A DNA stretch of 5,501 nt, taken from positions 1 to 5,501 of the forward strand of contig CAYZEZ010000301.1 in assembly GCA_964477295.1 (NCBI GenBank), written 5' to 3'. Positions within the stretch are counted from its first letter, which is position 1. Each line of letters begins with the position of its first letter. Below, piece by piece: positions 1-5,501 of the stretch. The notes beneath the pieces are model-generated. The model saw nothing but the letters and a program-made list of their open reading frames with translations. It was not told the DNA's origin and did no database searches. The position numbers and the translations under genes were made by a program. Origin of the DNA: CAYZEZ01 sp964477295. Its GTDB lineage: Bacteria; Bacteroidota; Bacteroidia; Bacteroidales; SM23-62.

Positions 1-21
1 GTTACAGGTTGCAAGTTACAA
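1..21. repeat. Short degenerate 7-nt-periodic repeat (GTTACAG-like)
   Basis: Three consecutive heptamers, GTTACAG, GTTGCAA and GTTACAA, differ from one another at only one or two positions. The unit recurs as GTTACAGG at 51-58, after the hairpin. The element touches the left edge of the window and may extend beyond it. Its 7-nt period resembles that of the GATTAAT-type repeat at 4551-4646, although the unit sequence differs. No function can be assigned. Confidence 0.5.
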
Positions 22-24
22 AAT

Positions 25-67
25 CAGTTGCCGTTGGTTTCAACCAACGGGTTACAGGCGCCAACTG
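25..67. repeat. Compound inverted repeat (interspersed-repeat-like hairpin)
   Basis: The core is a perfect 9-bp inverted repeat, CCGTTGGTT at 31-39 and AACCAACGG at 42-50, separated by only two bases. A second pair of arms, CAGTTG at 25-30 and CAACTG at 62-67, encloses it, leaving an 11-nt one-sided bulge at 51-61. No T-run follows, so it does not look like an intrinsic terminator. The form, a compact palindrome beside a short periodic repeat in a non-coding region, is that of a dispersed REP-like element. Copy number elsewhere in the genome cannot be seen from here. Confidence 0.5.
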
Positions 68-100
68 GAACTTAAATAATTAAAATAAAGATAACAAATC

Positions 101-138
101 TGTATATTTTCTATACACTCATGTAAAAATATTATACA
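101..138. promoter_or_regulatory. Two TGTA-N9-TACA palindromes, candidate operator pair
   Basis: Two 17-nt sites with the same half-sites are present: TGTATATTTTCTATACA at 101-117 and TGTAAAAATATTATACA at 122-138. They agree at 12 of 17 positions, and their starts are 21 bp apart, about two helical turns, which would place both on one face of the DNA. The downstream flank is also repeated (CACTCATGT at 116-124 and CACTTCATGT at 137-146, the second with one extra T). This is the form expected of a dimeric regulator's tandem operator. However, the region is very AT-rich, so chance is a real alternative. The sites lie upstream of a terminator, so they may not control the gene at 362. Confidence 0.3.
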
Positions 139-289
139 CTTCATGTTTTATAGCATACTGCAAGTTTCTAATTACCTGGAAGTTAAGATTCTGGCATAAT
201 GATTGGCTATATTCTACCGAGCAACCTTAAATTCAGGGGTTTTAGAGTATCCCCGCTCATACTTTCCTTTTATATAACATCAGAGCCAC

Positions 290-324
290 AAAGAAGTTGT
301 TTTTTTAAGCAACTTCTTTTTTTT
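290..324 (+). terminator. Strong intrinsic terminator
   Basis: AAAGAAGTTG at 290-299 is perfectly complementary to CAACTTCTTT at 310-319. The stem can extend inward by one G-U and two A-U pairs to a four-base T loop at 303-306. It runs directly into eight consecutive T residues at 317-324. There is no T-run on the left side for the opposite strand, so it acts on rightward transcription. It should end a transcript entering from the left and insulate the gene at 362 from it. Confidence 0.8.
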
Positions 325-329
325 GGTAT

Positions 330-337
330 TATCTTTG
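330..337 (+). promoter_or_regulatory. Bacteroidota-type -7 box for the first gene
   Basis: TATCTTTG matches the Bacteroidota primary-sigma -7 consensus TAnnTTTG at every defined position. It lies 24 bases before the ATG at 362, giving an expected start near 343 and a leader of about 18-20 nt. A clear TTTG-like -33 element is not visible at the usual 19-21 bp spacing, because that interval is the loop and right arm of the terminator hairpin. The leader is AT-rich with no Shine-Dalgarno sequence, as is usual in this phylum. Confidence 0.6.
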
Positions 338-361
338 TGTAAAAGAAATAAAATTATCACC

Positions 362-1159
362 ATGAAAAAAGCGCTGGTTCTTTCATTGGTCATGACCCTG
401 ATTTTAGCCTCCAATATGTTCTCCCAGGAGAACTACAGGGTTATTAAGGTAAACGGCCAGATCATTTATGTTAACACCGGGAACAACATGGCCCAGGGCG
501 ATGTATTTGCGGAAGATGAGAATCTTTCCTTCCAGACCCAGAATTCGAGGGCCGCAGTGATCAATCCCAATACGGGACGGTTCATTCTTACCCCTGAAAA
601 TTACGATGATCTGTCGTCCGGCAACTCCAATTTTCTGCCGGCCATGAGCAACCTGAGCACCCGTGGGGGAGCTATCAATAATCAGGCAGATCTGGAGAAC
701 CAGTTCAGTGAGTATCTTACCATTATCCATTCAGCCAGCTATCATATCAATCCAAATGCCTTCCCGATGAATGAAAATAATTTCTTCTACCTGACATTTA
801 ATTACCAGGGTGAAGACATTAATAAAAAGCTGGATTCTGATGGGACCAAACTTGTTCTTTCCAGGGAAAGCATATTGTCCGTTGACGGCAATCCGATACC
901 CGGACTGGATGTACCGGTCGTGACACTCAACTACATGAGAGATGGAGAGCCTTCCTATATCAGTGATTTTGTCCTGACATTCCCAGATCCTGATGAGCTT
1001 AATCCTGAGATTCAGATCATCCTGGATGAATCAAAAGAAAAGTCCTACAATGCAAAAGTAAACGACATCTCCGGATATATCTTTGAATTTTACGGGAAAC
1101 CGGATAAGGAAGATGTGATGGATTATCTCGAGGAGGAGTTTGGGTTGAAAAAGGAATAG
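362..1159 (+). CDS. Exported protein of unknown function, 265 residues
   Basis: I do not recognise a named family. The ATG at 362 is preferred to the in-frame TTG at 323 because 323 lies upstream of the -7 box and only 362 puts a standard signal peptide at the N-terminus: Lys-Lys, a hydrophobic stretch, then a likely cut at Ser21|Gln22. No lipobox Cys is present, so a soluble periplasmic or surface protein is likely. Residues 25-78 (VIKVNG, GDVF, LSFQT, AAVINP, GRFIL) have the alternating pattern of a small beta domain; a FecR-like or SH3-like fold is only a guess. A central Ser/Asn-rich segment (residues 85-103, ending TRGG) is followed by more beta-like sequence. The last 60 residues are charged and probably helical (YGKPDKEDV, then an acidic tail). 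Membrane helices beyond the signal and catalytic motifs are not apparent. It has its own promoter and is followed by a hairpin, so it may be a single-gene unit. Confidence 0.85.
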   Translation: MKKALVLSLVMTLILASNMFSQENYRVIKVNGQIIYVNTGNNMAQGDVFAEDENLSFQTQNSRAAVINPNTGRFILTPENYDDLSSGNSNFLPAMSNLSTRGGAINNQADLENQFSEYLTIIHSASYHINPNAFPMNENNFFYLTFNYQGEDINKKLDSDGTKLVLSRESILSVDGNPIPGLDVPVVTLNYMRDGEPSYISDFVLTFPDPDELNPEIQIILDESKEKSYNAKVNDISGYIFEFYGKPDKEDVMDYLEEEFGLKKE

Positions 1160-1162
1160 TTA

Positions 1163-1196
1163 TTGGGGCGTTGCCCCAAACCCCACTTACTATTTT
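1163..1196 (+). terminator. GC-rich hairpin after the first gene, possible weak terminator
   Basis: TTGGGGC at 1163-1169 pairs perfectly with GCCCCAA at 1173-1179 around a three-base loop, starting four bases after the stop codon. The only T-run, TTTTT at 1192-1196, is 12 bases beyond the stem, too far for a standard intrinsic terminator. A second CCCC at 1181-1184 offers an alternative pairing partner for the GGGG. It may be a weak terminator, a 3' stabilising hairpin or a dispersed repeat. Confidence 0.4.
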
Positions 1197-1235
1197 TCTT
1201 ATGCGGGTCATCATCTGTTATTCGCGGATAAGTCT

Positions 1236-1243
1236 TAACTTTA
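1236..1243 (+). promoter_or_regulatory. Possible -7 box for the sensor-phosphatase gene
   Basis: TAACTTTA matches TAnnTTTG at all but the final defined base. It ends 25 bases before the ATG at 1268, the same spacing as the better -7 box ahead of the first gene. No TTTG-like -33 element is evident. This is weak evidence on its own; read-through past the hairpin at 1163-1179 is the alternative. Confidence 0.3.
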
Positions 1244-1267
1244 TTCCAAACCCAATATCCAAATCCC

Positions 1268-4200
1268 ATGAAATTCAAAATCATTGCCGGGCTGCTGTTC
1301 TTTGGCCTCATTCACCTTGCCACCTATTCCCAGAACATTAAACTGCCAGTTACCAACTATACCAATAAGGAATACGGGCGTGGACACCAGGAGACCAACT
1401 ATTCCATTATCCTGGATGACCGTGATGTGGTTTATGCCGGGAATGCAAACGGTATCCTGGAATATGATGGAAGGTCATGGCGTTTTATCCCGGTCAGGCG
1501 GGGAGCTTATGTCACATCATTGGCAAAAGACCGGAACGGGACGATCTATGTCGGTTCACAAAATGATTTTGGCTACCTGGCACCCGATGAAACTGGCAAT
1601 CTCAAATATATTTCTCTCTCTCAATCGCTTCCCGAAGACGACCAGTTTTTCACCACCGTATGGAAAACATGGGCCGGTAACGGTAAAGTATATTTCCAGG
1701 CATATGAATGTATATATATCATGGAGGATGATTCCATTCAGGCCGTCTGGCCCGATTATTCGTTCCACACCTCTTTCCTGGTTAATGGTCATTTTTATGT
1801 CAGGCAACGCCAGGTTGGATTGATGCAATGGGGAAATGACCAATTTCAAAAGGTCCCCGGTGGAGAGATGTTTGCTGATCTTGGAATCTTTGCGATGCTT
1901 CCACTTCAGAACAGCAACAAGATCTTTATCGCTACTATGGAAAAAGGTTTTTTCGTTTATGATCCGGATCTTTCTTCGGGAAGCATTTCTCCCATACACA
2001 CACAGAATGATGTTTTCCTGAACGGGGCAGGACTTTTTGGAGGTATCGCACTGGATGATGGCAACTTTGCTTTCAATTCGCTCAATGAAGGGGTCATCAT
2101 TACCGATACGAAAGGAAAAATAATTAACATCATTAATCAGAATTCCGGACTGAGGGTCAACGATGTAAAGCAGATTTATCAGGACCGCAGCAAAAACATC
2201 TGGAGTGCAATGAACAATGGAATTGCAAGGATAGACTACGCGTCCCCCCTGTCATACTACAAGGAAGAATCGGGATTGAGTGGAAATATCAATGCCGTAA
2301 TCAGGCACAACGGGCTTATCTATGCCGGGACAACCAATGGCCTTTTTATCCAGAATAGCAACAGGCAGCTCACACGGTCGATTGAATTCGAACAATTACC
2401 CCATTTTACACACCAGGTATGGGACCTGGTCGAAACAGGCCGCGAGCTTTTCATCGCCACAAATGACGGCCTGTATCAGCTGGAGGGCAATAACATAACG
2501 AGGATCTCGGAAATGGACGCCTTCACACTGCTGTATCTGCCTGAAAAACAAATCTTGTTTGTCGGAGGAAACCATGGATTATCGGCCTTTCAAAAGAAGC
2601 TCTTCTGGAGGCAGGTGATGCTGTTTGAGGATATCCATGCAGAAATCAAGGAGATCTGTGAAAACAAAAGTACCCTGTATGAAGGGACGGAGCTATGGTT
2701 GGGAACCAGTTTCCAGGGAGCTATTAAGGTTGTAGTAAACGATGATCTCTCCCACAAAACTTTTAATTATAATGAATCGGATGGCCTTACGAAAGGTCCG
2801 GTTCTGCCATTCTCTATAAATGATTCTGTTCTATTTGGCACCAATGCAGGTCTTTTCAGTTTTTATGACGAAGAGATTATCAAACTTGACCTTCCCGATT
2901 CACTGCGTGATGATCCATTAAATTACAGGGGATTCTTTTCAGGGAAAAATCTGTATAATCACTCGTTTACAACACCGGTCTATTTAATTGTCGAAGATCC
3001 TGAAAGAATATGGGTTGACATAGATAATTACCTCGGTTATGTTCCGGACGCAATGACTGATACGATTATTTCCAGACCATTCAGGGGAATTGACCTGGGG
3101 AGGATCACCTGCATTTATCCCGACGGACAGGGGGTATGCTGGATTGGTGCTGCGGATGGACTGATCAGGTTTCAGCTGGATTATACTAAAAATTTTGGAC
3201 AGGATTTCCATACCCTGATCCGTGAGGTAACTGCCAGGACAGATTCTCTTGTCTTTAATGGCGCTTTCAAGGCCGGCAGTGAAATTGGAGAGAAACCTGT
3301 CATATCATTGCAACAGCCGGAAGGATATTTTCCTGTTTTGTCGTATGGATGGAATGATATCCGGTTCCAGTATGCAGCACCATTTTACGATGACGAATCA
3401 AAAACGAGCTATTCCTATTATCTTGAGGGACATGATGAAACTTTTTCTGCCTGGTCGGATCAATCCTTTGTGAACTATACCAACCTCAGTGCAGGGGACT
3501 ATACATTCCGGATTAAATCAAGAAATATTTACGGGGTGGAAAGTAACACGGCTACCTTTGCCTTTTCCATAGGTCCCCCATGGTACCAGACGATATGGGC
3601 ATTTGCTGGTTATTTCGTCCTGTTAGTGCTTATTATTTATATTGCCATCCAGATTGCGCTGGTCAGGTTAAAAAGAAAAAATGAGAGACTTGAACAGATC
3701 GTCAGGGAAAGAACCGCTGAGATCAGGGAAAAGAATATTGTGCTGGAGGAACAGAAGAAGGAGATCACCGACAGCATTCATTATGCCAAGCGTATCCAGA
3801 CAGCCGTTATGCCCAATATAGAAACCATCAGGAAGAAAGTCCCGGAATATTTCATCCTGTTCAAGCCAAGGGATATTGTAAGCGGCGACTTTTACTGGCT
3901 GGCCGACAAAGGCAACAAGATTATCATTGTGGCGGCAGATTGCACAGGCCATGGCGTACCCGGGGCTTTTATGAGCATGCTGGGTGTAAGCTTCCTGAAT
4001 AAAATAGTGAATGAAAAAAACATTTTTTCGGCGGGAATTATCCTTGACCAGCTGCGTGAAAATGTAATCACCGCCCTGTCGCAAAAAGGGGCCGAAGGGG
4101 AGCAGAAAGACGGGATGGATATGGGATTGTGCGTGATCGATTTCGAAAAGAAAAACATGGAATTCTCAGGGGCACAAAACTCATTGTATATGATCCGTAA

Positions 4201-4534
4201 TGATGAACTGGATGAAACAAAGGCAGACCGGATGCCGGTTGCCTATTATGAGAAACTCGATCATTTCATCGGTCATACCATTGACCTTAAACCAGGTGAC
4301 CGTTTTTATATGTTTTCCGACGGTTATGCCGACCAGTTTGGCGGTCCCAATGGGAAAAAGTTCATGTACAAATCCTTTAAAAACCTGCTCCTGTCGATCC
4401 ATGATAAGCCGATGTCGGAGCAGAAAGAGATCCTCAACCAGACCATTGAAGATTGGAAAGCAGTTCCCGATCCGGATGGCAAACCGCATGAGCAGGTGGA
4501 TGATATCCTCATCGTAGGGGTTCACATCGATTGA
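1268..4534 (+). CDS. Beta-propeller/Y_Y_Y sensor with cytoplasmic SpoIIE phosphatase
   Basis: This is a single-pass signalling protein of 1088 residues. A signal peptide (likely cut at Ser21|Gln22) precedes about 600 residues of Reg_prop-type propeller blades. Typical blade ends are NGILEYDG (61-68), IYAGTTNGLF, LFIATNDGLY and VCWIGAADGL (from 623). The length fits two seven-bladed propellers, with the second starting near 325. A Y_Y_Y domain follows at 692-768 (Tyr737 and Tyr745 in NYTNL and GDYTF), then a membrane helix at about 776-799 and a charged coiled coil at 800-834. The SpoIIE/PP2C-like phosphatase occupies 835-1088. Its metal-binding acidic motifs are intact: GDFYW (Asp874), DCTGHG (Asp891), SDGYADQ (Asp1018) and VDDI (Asp1078/1079), so it should be active. 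In known hybrid systems the propeller/Y_Y_Y module binds a periplasmic ligand and drives a histidine kinase; here the output is a Ser/Thr phosphatase. The likely substrate, by family analogy, is a phosphorylated STAS-type anti-anti-sigma factor, but none is encoded in the window. No HAMP, PAS or kinase domain is seen. Confidence 0.93.
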   Translation: MKFKIIAGLLFFGLIHLATYSQNIKLPVTNYTNKEYGRGHQETNYSIILDDRDVVYAGNANGILEYDGRSWRFIPVRRGAYVTSLAKDRNGTIYVGSQNDFGYLAPDETGNLKYISLSQSLPEDDQFFTTVWKTWAGNGKVYFQAYECIYIMEDDSIQAVWPDYSFHTSFLVNGHFYVRQRQVGLMQWGNDQFQKVPGGEMFADLGIFAMLPLQNSNKIFIATMEKGFFVYDPDLSSGSISPIHTQNDVFLNGAGLFGGIALDDGNFAFNSLNEGVIITDTKGKIINIINQNSGLRVNDVKQIYQDRSKNIWSAMNNGIARIDYASPLSYYKEESGLSGNINAVIRHNGLIYAGTTNGLFIQNSNRQLTRSIEFEQLPHFTHQVWDLVETGRELFIATNDGLYQLEGNNITRISEMDAFTLLYLPEKQILFVGGNHGLSAFQKKLFWRQVMLFEDIHAEIKEICENKSTLYEGTELWLGTSFQGAIKVVVNDDLSHKTFNYNESDGLTKGPVLPFSINDSVLFGTNAGLFSFYDEEIIKLDLPDSLRDDPLNYRGFFSGKNLYNHSFTTPVYLIVEDPERIWVDIDNYLGYVPDAMTDTIISRPFRGIDLGRITCIYPDGQGVCWIGAADGLIRFQLDYTKNFGQDFHTLIREVTARTDSLVFNGAFKAGSEIGEKPVISLQQPEGYFPVLSYGWNDIRFQYAAPFYDDESKTSYSYYLEGHDETFSAWSDQSFVNYTNLSAGDYTFRIKSRNIYGVESNTATFAFSIGPPWYQTIWAFAGYFVLLVLIIYIAIQIALVRLKRKNERLEQIVRERTAEIREKNIVLEEQKKEITDSIHYAKRIQTAVMPNIETIRKKVPEYFILFKPRDIVSGDFYWLADKGNKIIIVAADCTGHGVPGAFMSMLGVSFLNKIVNEKNIFSAGIILDQLRENVITALSQKGAEGEQKDGMDMGLCVIDFEKKNMEFSGAQNSLYMIRNDELDETKADRMPVAYYEKLDHFIGHTIDLKPGDRFYMFSDGYADQFGGPNGKKFMYKSFKNLLLSIHDKPMSEQKEILNQTIEDWKAVPDPDGKPHEQVDDILIVGVHID

Positions 4535-4550
4535 ATAAAAAGAATATGAA

Positions 4551-4646
4551 CTCAGATTAATGATTAACGATTTACGATTCTTGAAGTGAAGAGGAAGAGA
4601 AGATCTCAGATTAATGATTAACGATTTACGATTCTTGAAGTGAAGA
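4551..4646. repeat. Exact 42-bp direct repeat made of 7-nt units
   Basis: Positions 4551-4592 and 4605-4646 are identical over 42 bases, with a period of 54 and a 12-base purine-rich spacer (GGAAGAGAAGAT). Inside each copy are four successive heptamers, GATTAAT, GATTAAC, GATTTAC and GATTCTT (4555-4582 and 4609-4636), followed by GAAGTGAAG. Each copy also contains the odd palindrome TTAAT-G-ATTAA. The repeat fills most of the gap between the sensor-phosphatase stop and the patatin start, ending 23 bases before that ATG. No -7 box or T-run terminator is visible in it. Perfect identity in non-coding DNA suggests a recent duplication or active maintenance. Confidence 0.9.
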
Positions 4647-4669
4647 AAATAGAATTGCAAATTCCCACC

Positions 4670-5501
4670 ATGCTATACCGGGCCGCTATAATTCTGTCCA
4701 TCCTGGTCCATTTCACCATGATCCATGGCCAGGACAGCCTTCATTTGCGCCCCAAAGTTGGACTGGTGCTTAGCGGAGGCGCGGCACATGGGATCGCTCA
4801 TGTTGGCGTTTTGAAGGTGCTGGAAGAGGCCGGGTTAACCATCGATTATATCGGTGGGACGAGCATGGGAGCAATTATTGGAGGATTATATGCATCTGGC
4901 TATTCAGCCGGCGACCTGGAGGATCTGACAAAAAACCTGGATTGGGATAAACTGCTTTCCGATGCAATTCCAAGAAACAAAATATCAATCGAAGAAAAAC
5001 CCGATAACGACCGGTTTATCGTTTCTATTCCGTTCAGGGAGAGAAAGGTATCCTTTCCTACGGGTGTCATTTCCGGACAAAATATTGAGAACACGTTAAG
5101 CAAGCTGTTTGCAAATGTTTATGAAATCCGGGATTTTAATGACCTGCCCATACCCTTTCTCTGCATCGGTGTGGATATTGCAACAGGGGAACAGGTAGTT
5201 TTCAGGGAAGGATATCTGCCCGAAGTCCTGAGGGCCAGCATGGCCATCCCTTCCGTATTCTCCGCTGTGGAATACCATGACAAATTGCTGGTGGATGGCG
5301 GATTGGTAAATAATTTCCCTGTTTCCGATGTTAAAAAAATGGGTGCAGATATCCTGATTGGAGTGGATGTGGGATACGACTGGTCGTCAAAAGAGGAAAT
5401 CAATGATCTGTTTAAGGTCTTTGAACAATCAGTATTCCTGGCATCTCAAGCCACGAATGCAAAAAACCGGGCTTTATGCGACCTGTACATTAAACCCAAC
5501 C
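4670..5501 (+). CDS. Exported patatin-like phospholipase, 5' part (cut by window edge)
   Basis: This is an open frame of 277 codons running off the right edge. The ATG at 4670 gives a signal peptide ending near Gly20|Gln21; the nearest in-frame stop upstream is TAA at 4619. Patatin-family proteins are serine lipid acyl hydrolases with a Ser-Asp dyad. All their hallmarks are visible: the oxyanion loop SGGAAHG (35-41), the nucleophile elbow GTSMG (63-67, Ser65), the ASMAIPSVF segment (189-197) and the DGG motif (209-211, Asp209). The oxyanion loop departs from the usual GGGx[KR]G at two places, Ala38 for Gly and His40 for Lys/Arg. Exported patatins with this N-terminal layout often continue into a POTRA-like linker and a BamA/TamA-like outer-membrane barrel, as in PlpD, for a total of 700 residues or more. 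That part would lie outside the window and is inferred only. No Shine-Dalgarno site or promoter was seen ahead of it, and there is no terminator after the previous gene, so co-transcription with the sensor-phosphatase is possible. Confidence 0.92.
   Translation, partial: MLYRAAIILSILVHFTMIHGQDSLHLRPKVGLVLSGGAAHGIAHVGVLKVLEEAGLTIDYIGGTSMGAIIGGLYASGYSAGDLEDLTKNLDWDKLLSDAIPRNKISIEEKPDNDRFIVSIPFRERKVSFPTGVISGQNIENTLSKLFANVYEIRDFNDLPIPFLCIGVDIATGEQVVFREGYLPEVLRASMAIPSVFSAVEYHDKLLVDGGLVNNFPVSDVKKMGADILIGVDVGYDWSSKEEINDLFKVFEQSVFLASQATNAKNRALCDLYIKPN

Larger units (their letters stand above)
1..361. other. Gene-free intergenic region upstream of the first gene
   Basis: No convincing gene lies in this stretch. 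All three forward frames are open at the left edge but close by about position 80, and the only ATG-started forward frame of note (199-342) runs through a terminator hairpin and a promoter box. The left 67 bases are repeat-like, positions 70-210 are strongly AT-rich, and the right end holds a terminator and a promoter, listed separately. Between about 150 and 289 I see no clear structure apart from a weak GGGG/CCCC pairing at 236-254. The terminator implies that a transcript, either from a gene left of the window or from within this region, ends here. Confidence 0.7.

Noticed and set aside
1..75. Tail of a protein gene entering from the left
   Set aside because: All three forward frames stay open to about 75, so openness is not informative, and the stretch is dominated by a periodic repeat and a palindrome. 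It cannot be excluded without upstream sequence.
236..254. GGGG/CCCC hairpin as a regulatory structure
   Set aside because: It has only four contiguous pairs with a mismatched interior and no adjacent signal, so it is too weak to call.
199..342. Forward 47-codon reading frame starting ATG at 199
   Set aside because: It runs through the terminator stem, its T-run and the -7 box, and its residues show no protein-like pattern; those nucleic-acid signals explain the sequence better.
323..361. TTG at 323 as an upstream start of the first gene
   Set aside because: It lies before the -7 box, so it would not be on the transcript, and it would bury the signal peptide behind 13 extra residues. The ATG at 362 fits both signals.
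404..730. Reverse-strand open frame of 108 codons
   Set aside because: It is entirely antisense to the well-supported exported protein and shows no recognisable domain, so it is a shadow frame.
3668..4158. Overlapping reverse-strand frames opposite the phosphatase domain
   Set aside because: They are antisense to conserved SpoIIE motifs and have no family features of their own.
4551..4646. CRISPR array
   Set aside because: There are only two repeat copies, the spacer is 12 bases and purine-rich, the unit is internally heptad-periodic, and no cas gene is present.
4181..4660. Reverse-strand frame of 159 codons with an internal protein repeat
   Set aside because: The apparent repeat (HFKNRKSLIINL twice) is simply the 42-bp DNA repeat read in reverse, possible because the 54-bp period is a multiple of three. 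The rest is antisense to the phosphatase.

Overview
This window looks like a chromosomal segment from a member of the Bacteroidota, probably an environmental one. The evidence is a moderate GC content, exported proteins whose signal peptides appear to be cut just before Gln, no Shine-Dalgarno sites ahead of the starts, a TAnnTTTG-type -7 promoter box, and a Reg_prop/Y_Y_Y sensor architecture that is typical of this phylum. No species can be named from the sequence alone.

Layout, all on the + strand. Positions 1-361 hold no convincing gene. They contain a short 7-nt-periodic repeat, a compound hairpin element, a pair of TGTA-N9-TACA palindromes spaced two helical turns apart, a strong intrinsic terminator, and the promoter of the first gene. 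Positions 362-1159 encode an exported 265-residue protein of unknown function. A 108-bp gap with a GC-rich hairpin follows. Positions 1268-4534 encode a 1088-residue transmembrane signalling protein with an extracytoplasmic double beta-propeller, a Y_Y_Y domain, one membrane helix, a coiled coil and a cytoplasmic SpoIIE/PP2C-type phosphatase. The 135-bp gap after it contains an exact 42-bp direct repeat built from 7-nt units. From 4670 to the right edge runs the 5' part of an exported patatin-like phospholipase, which is cut off by the window.

How they may work together is inference. The large protein would sense something in the periplasm and control a cytoplasmic phosphatase, probably acting on a STAS-type anti-anti-sigma factor or similar phosphoprotein that is not encoded here. 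The patatin gene lies in the same direction without a visible terminator between, so read-through from the sensor gene is possible. All three proteins are directed to or through the inner membrane, so the neighbourhood is envelope-oriented. I see no CRISPR array, tRNA, rRNA, transposase or obvious defence system. The parts most worth a second look are the intergenic repeats, the paired palindromes and the unassigned first protein.
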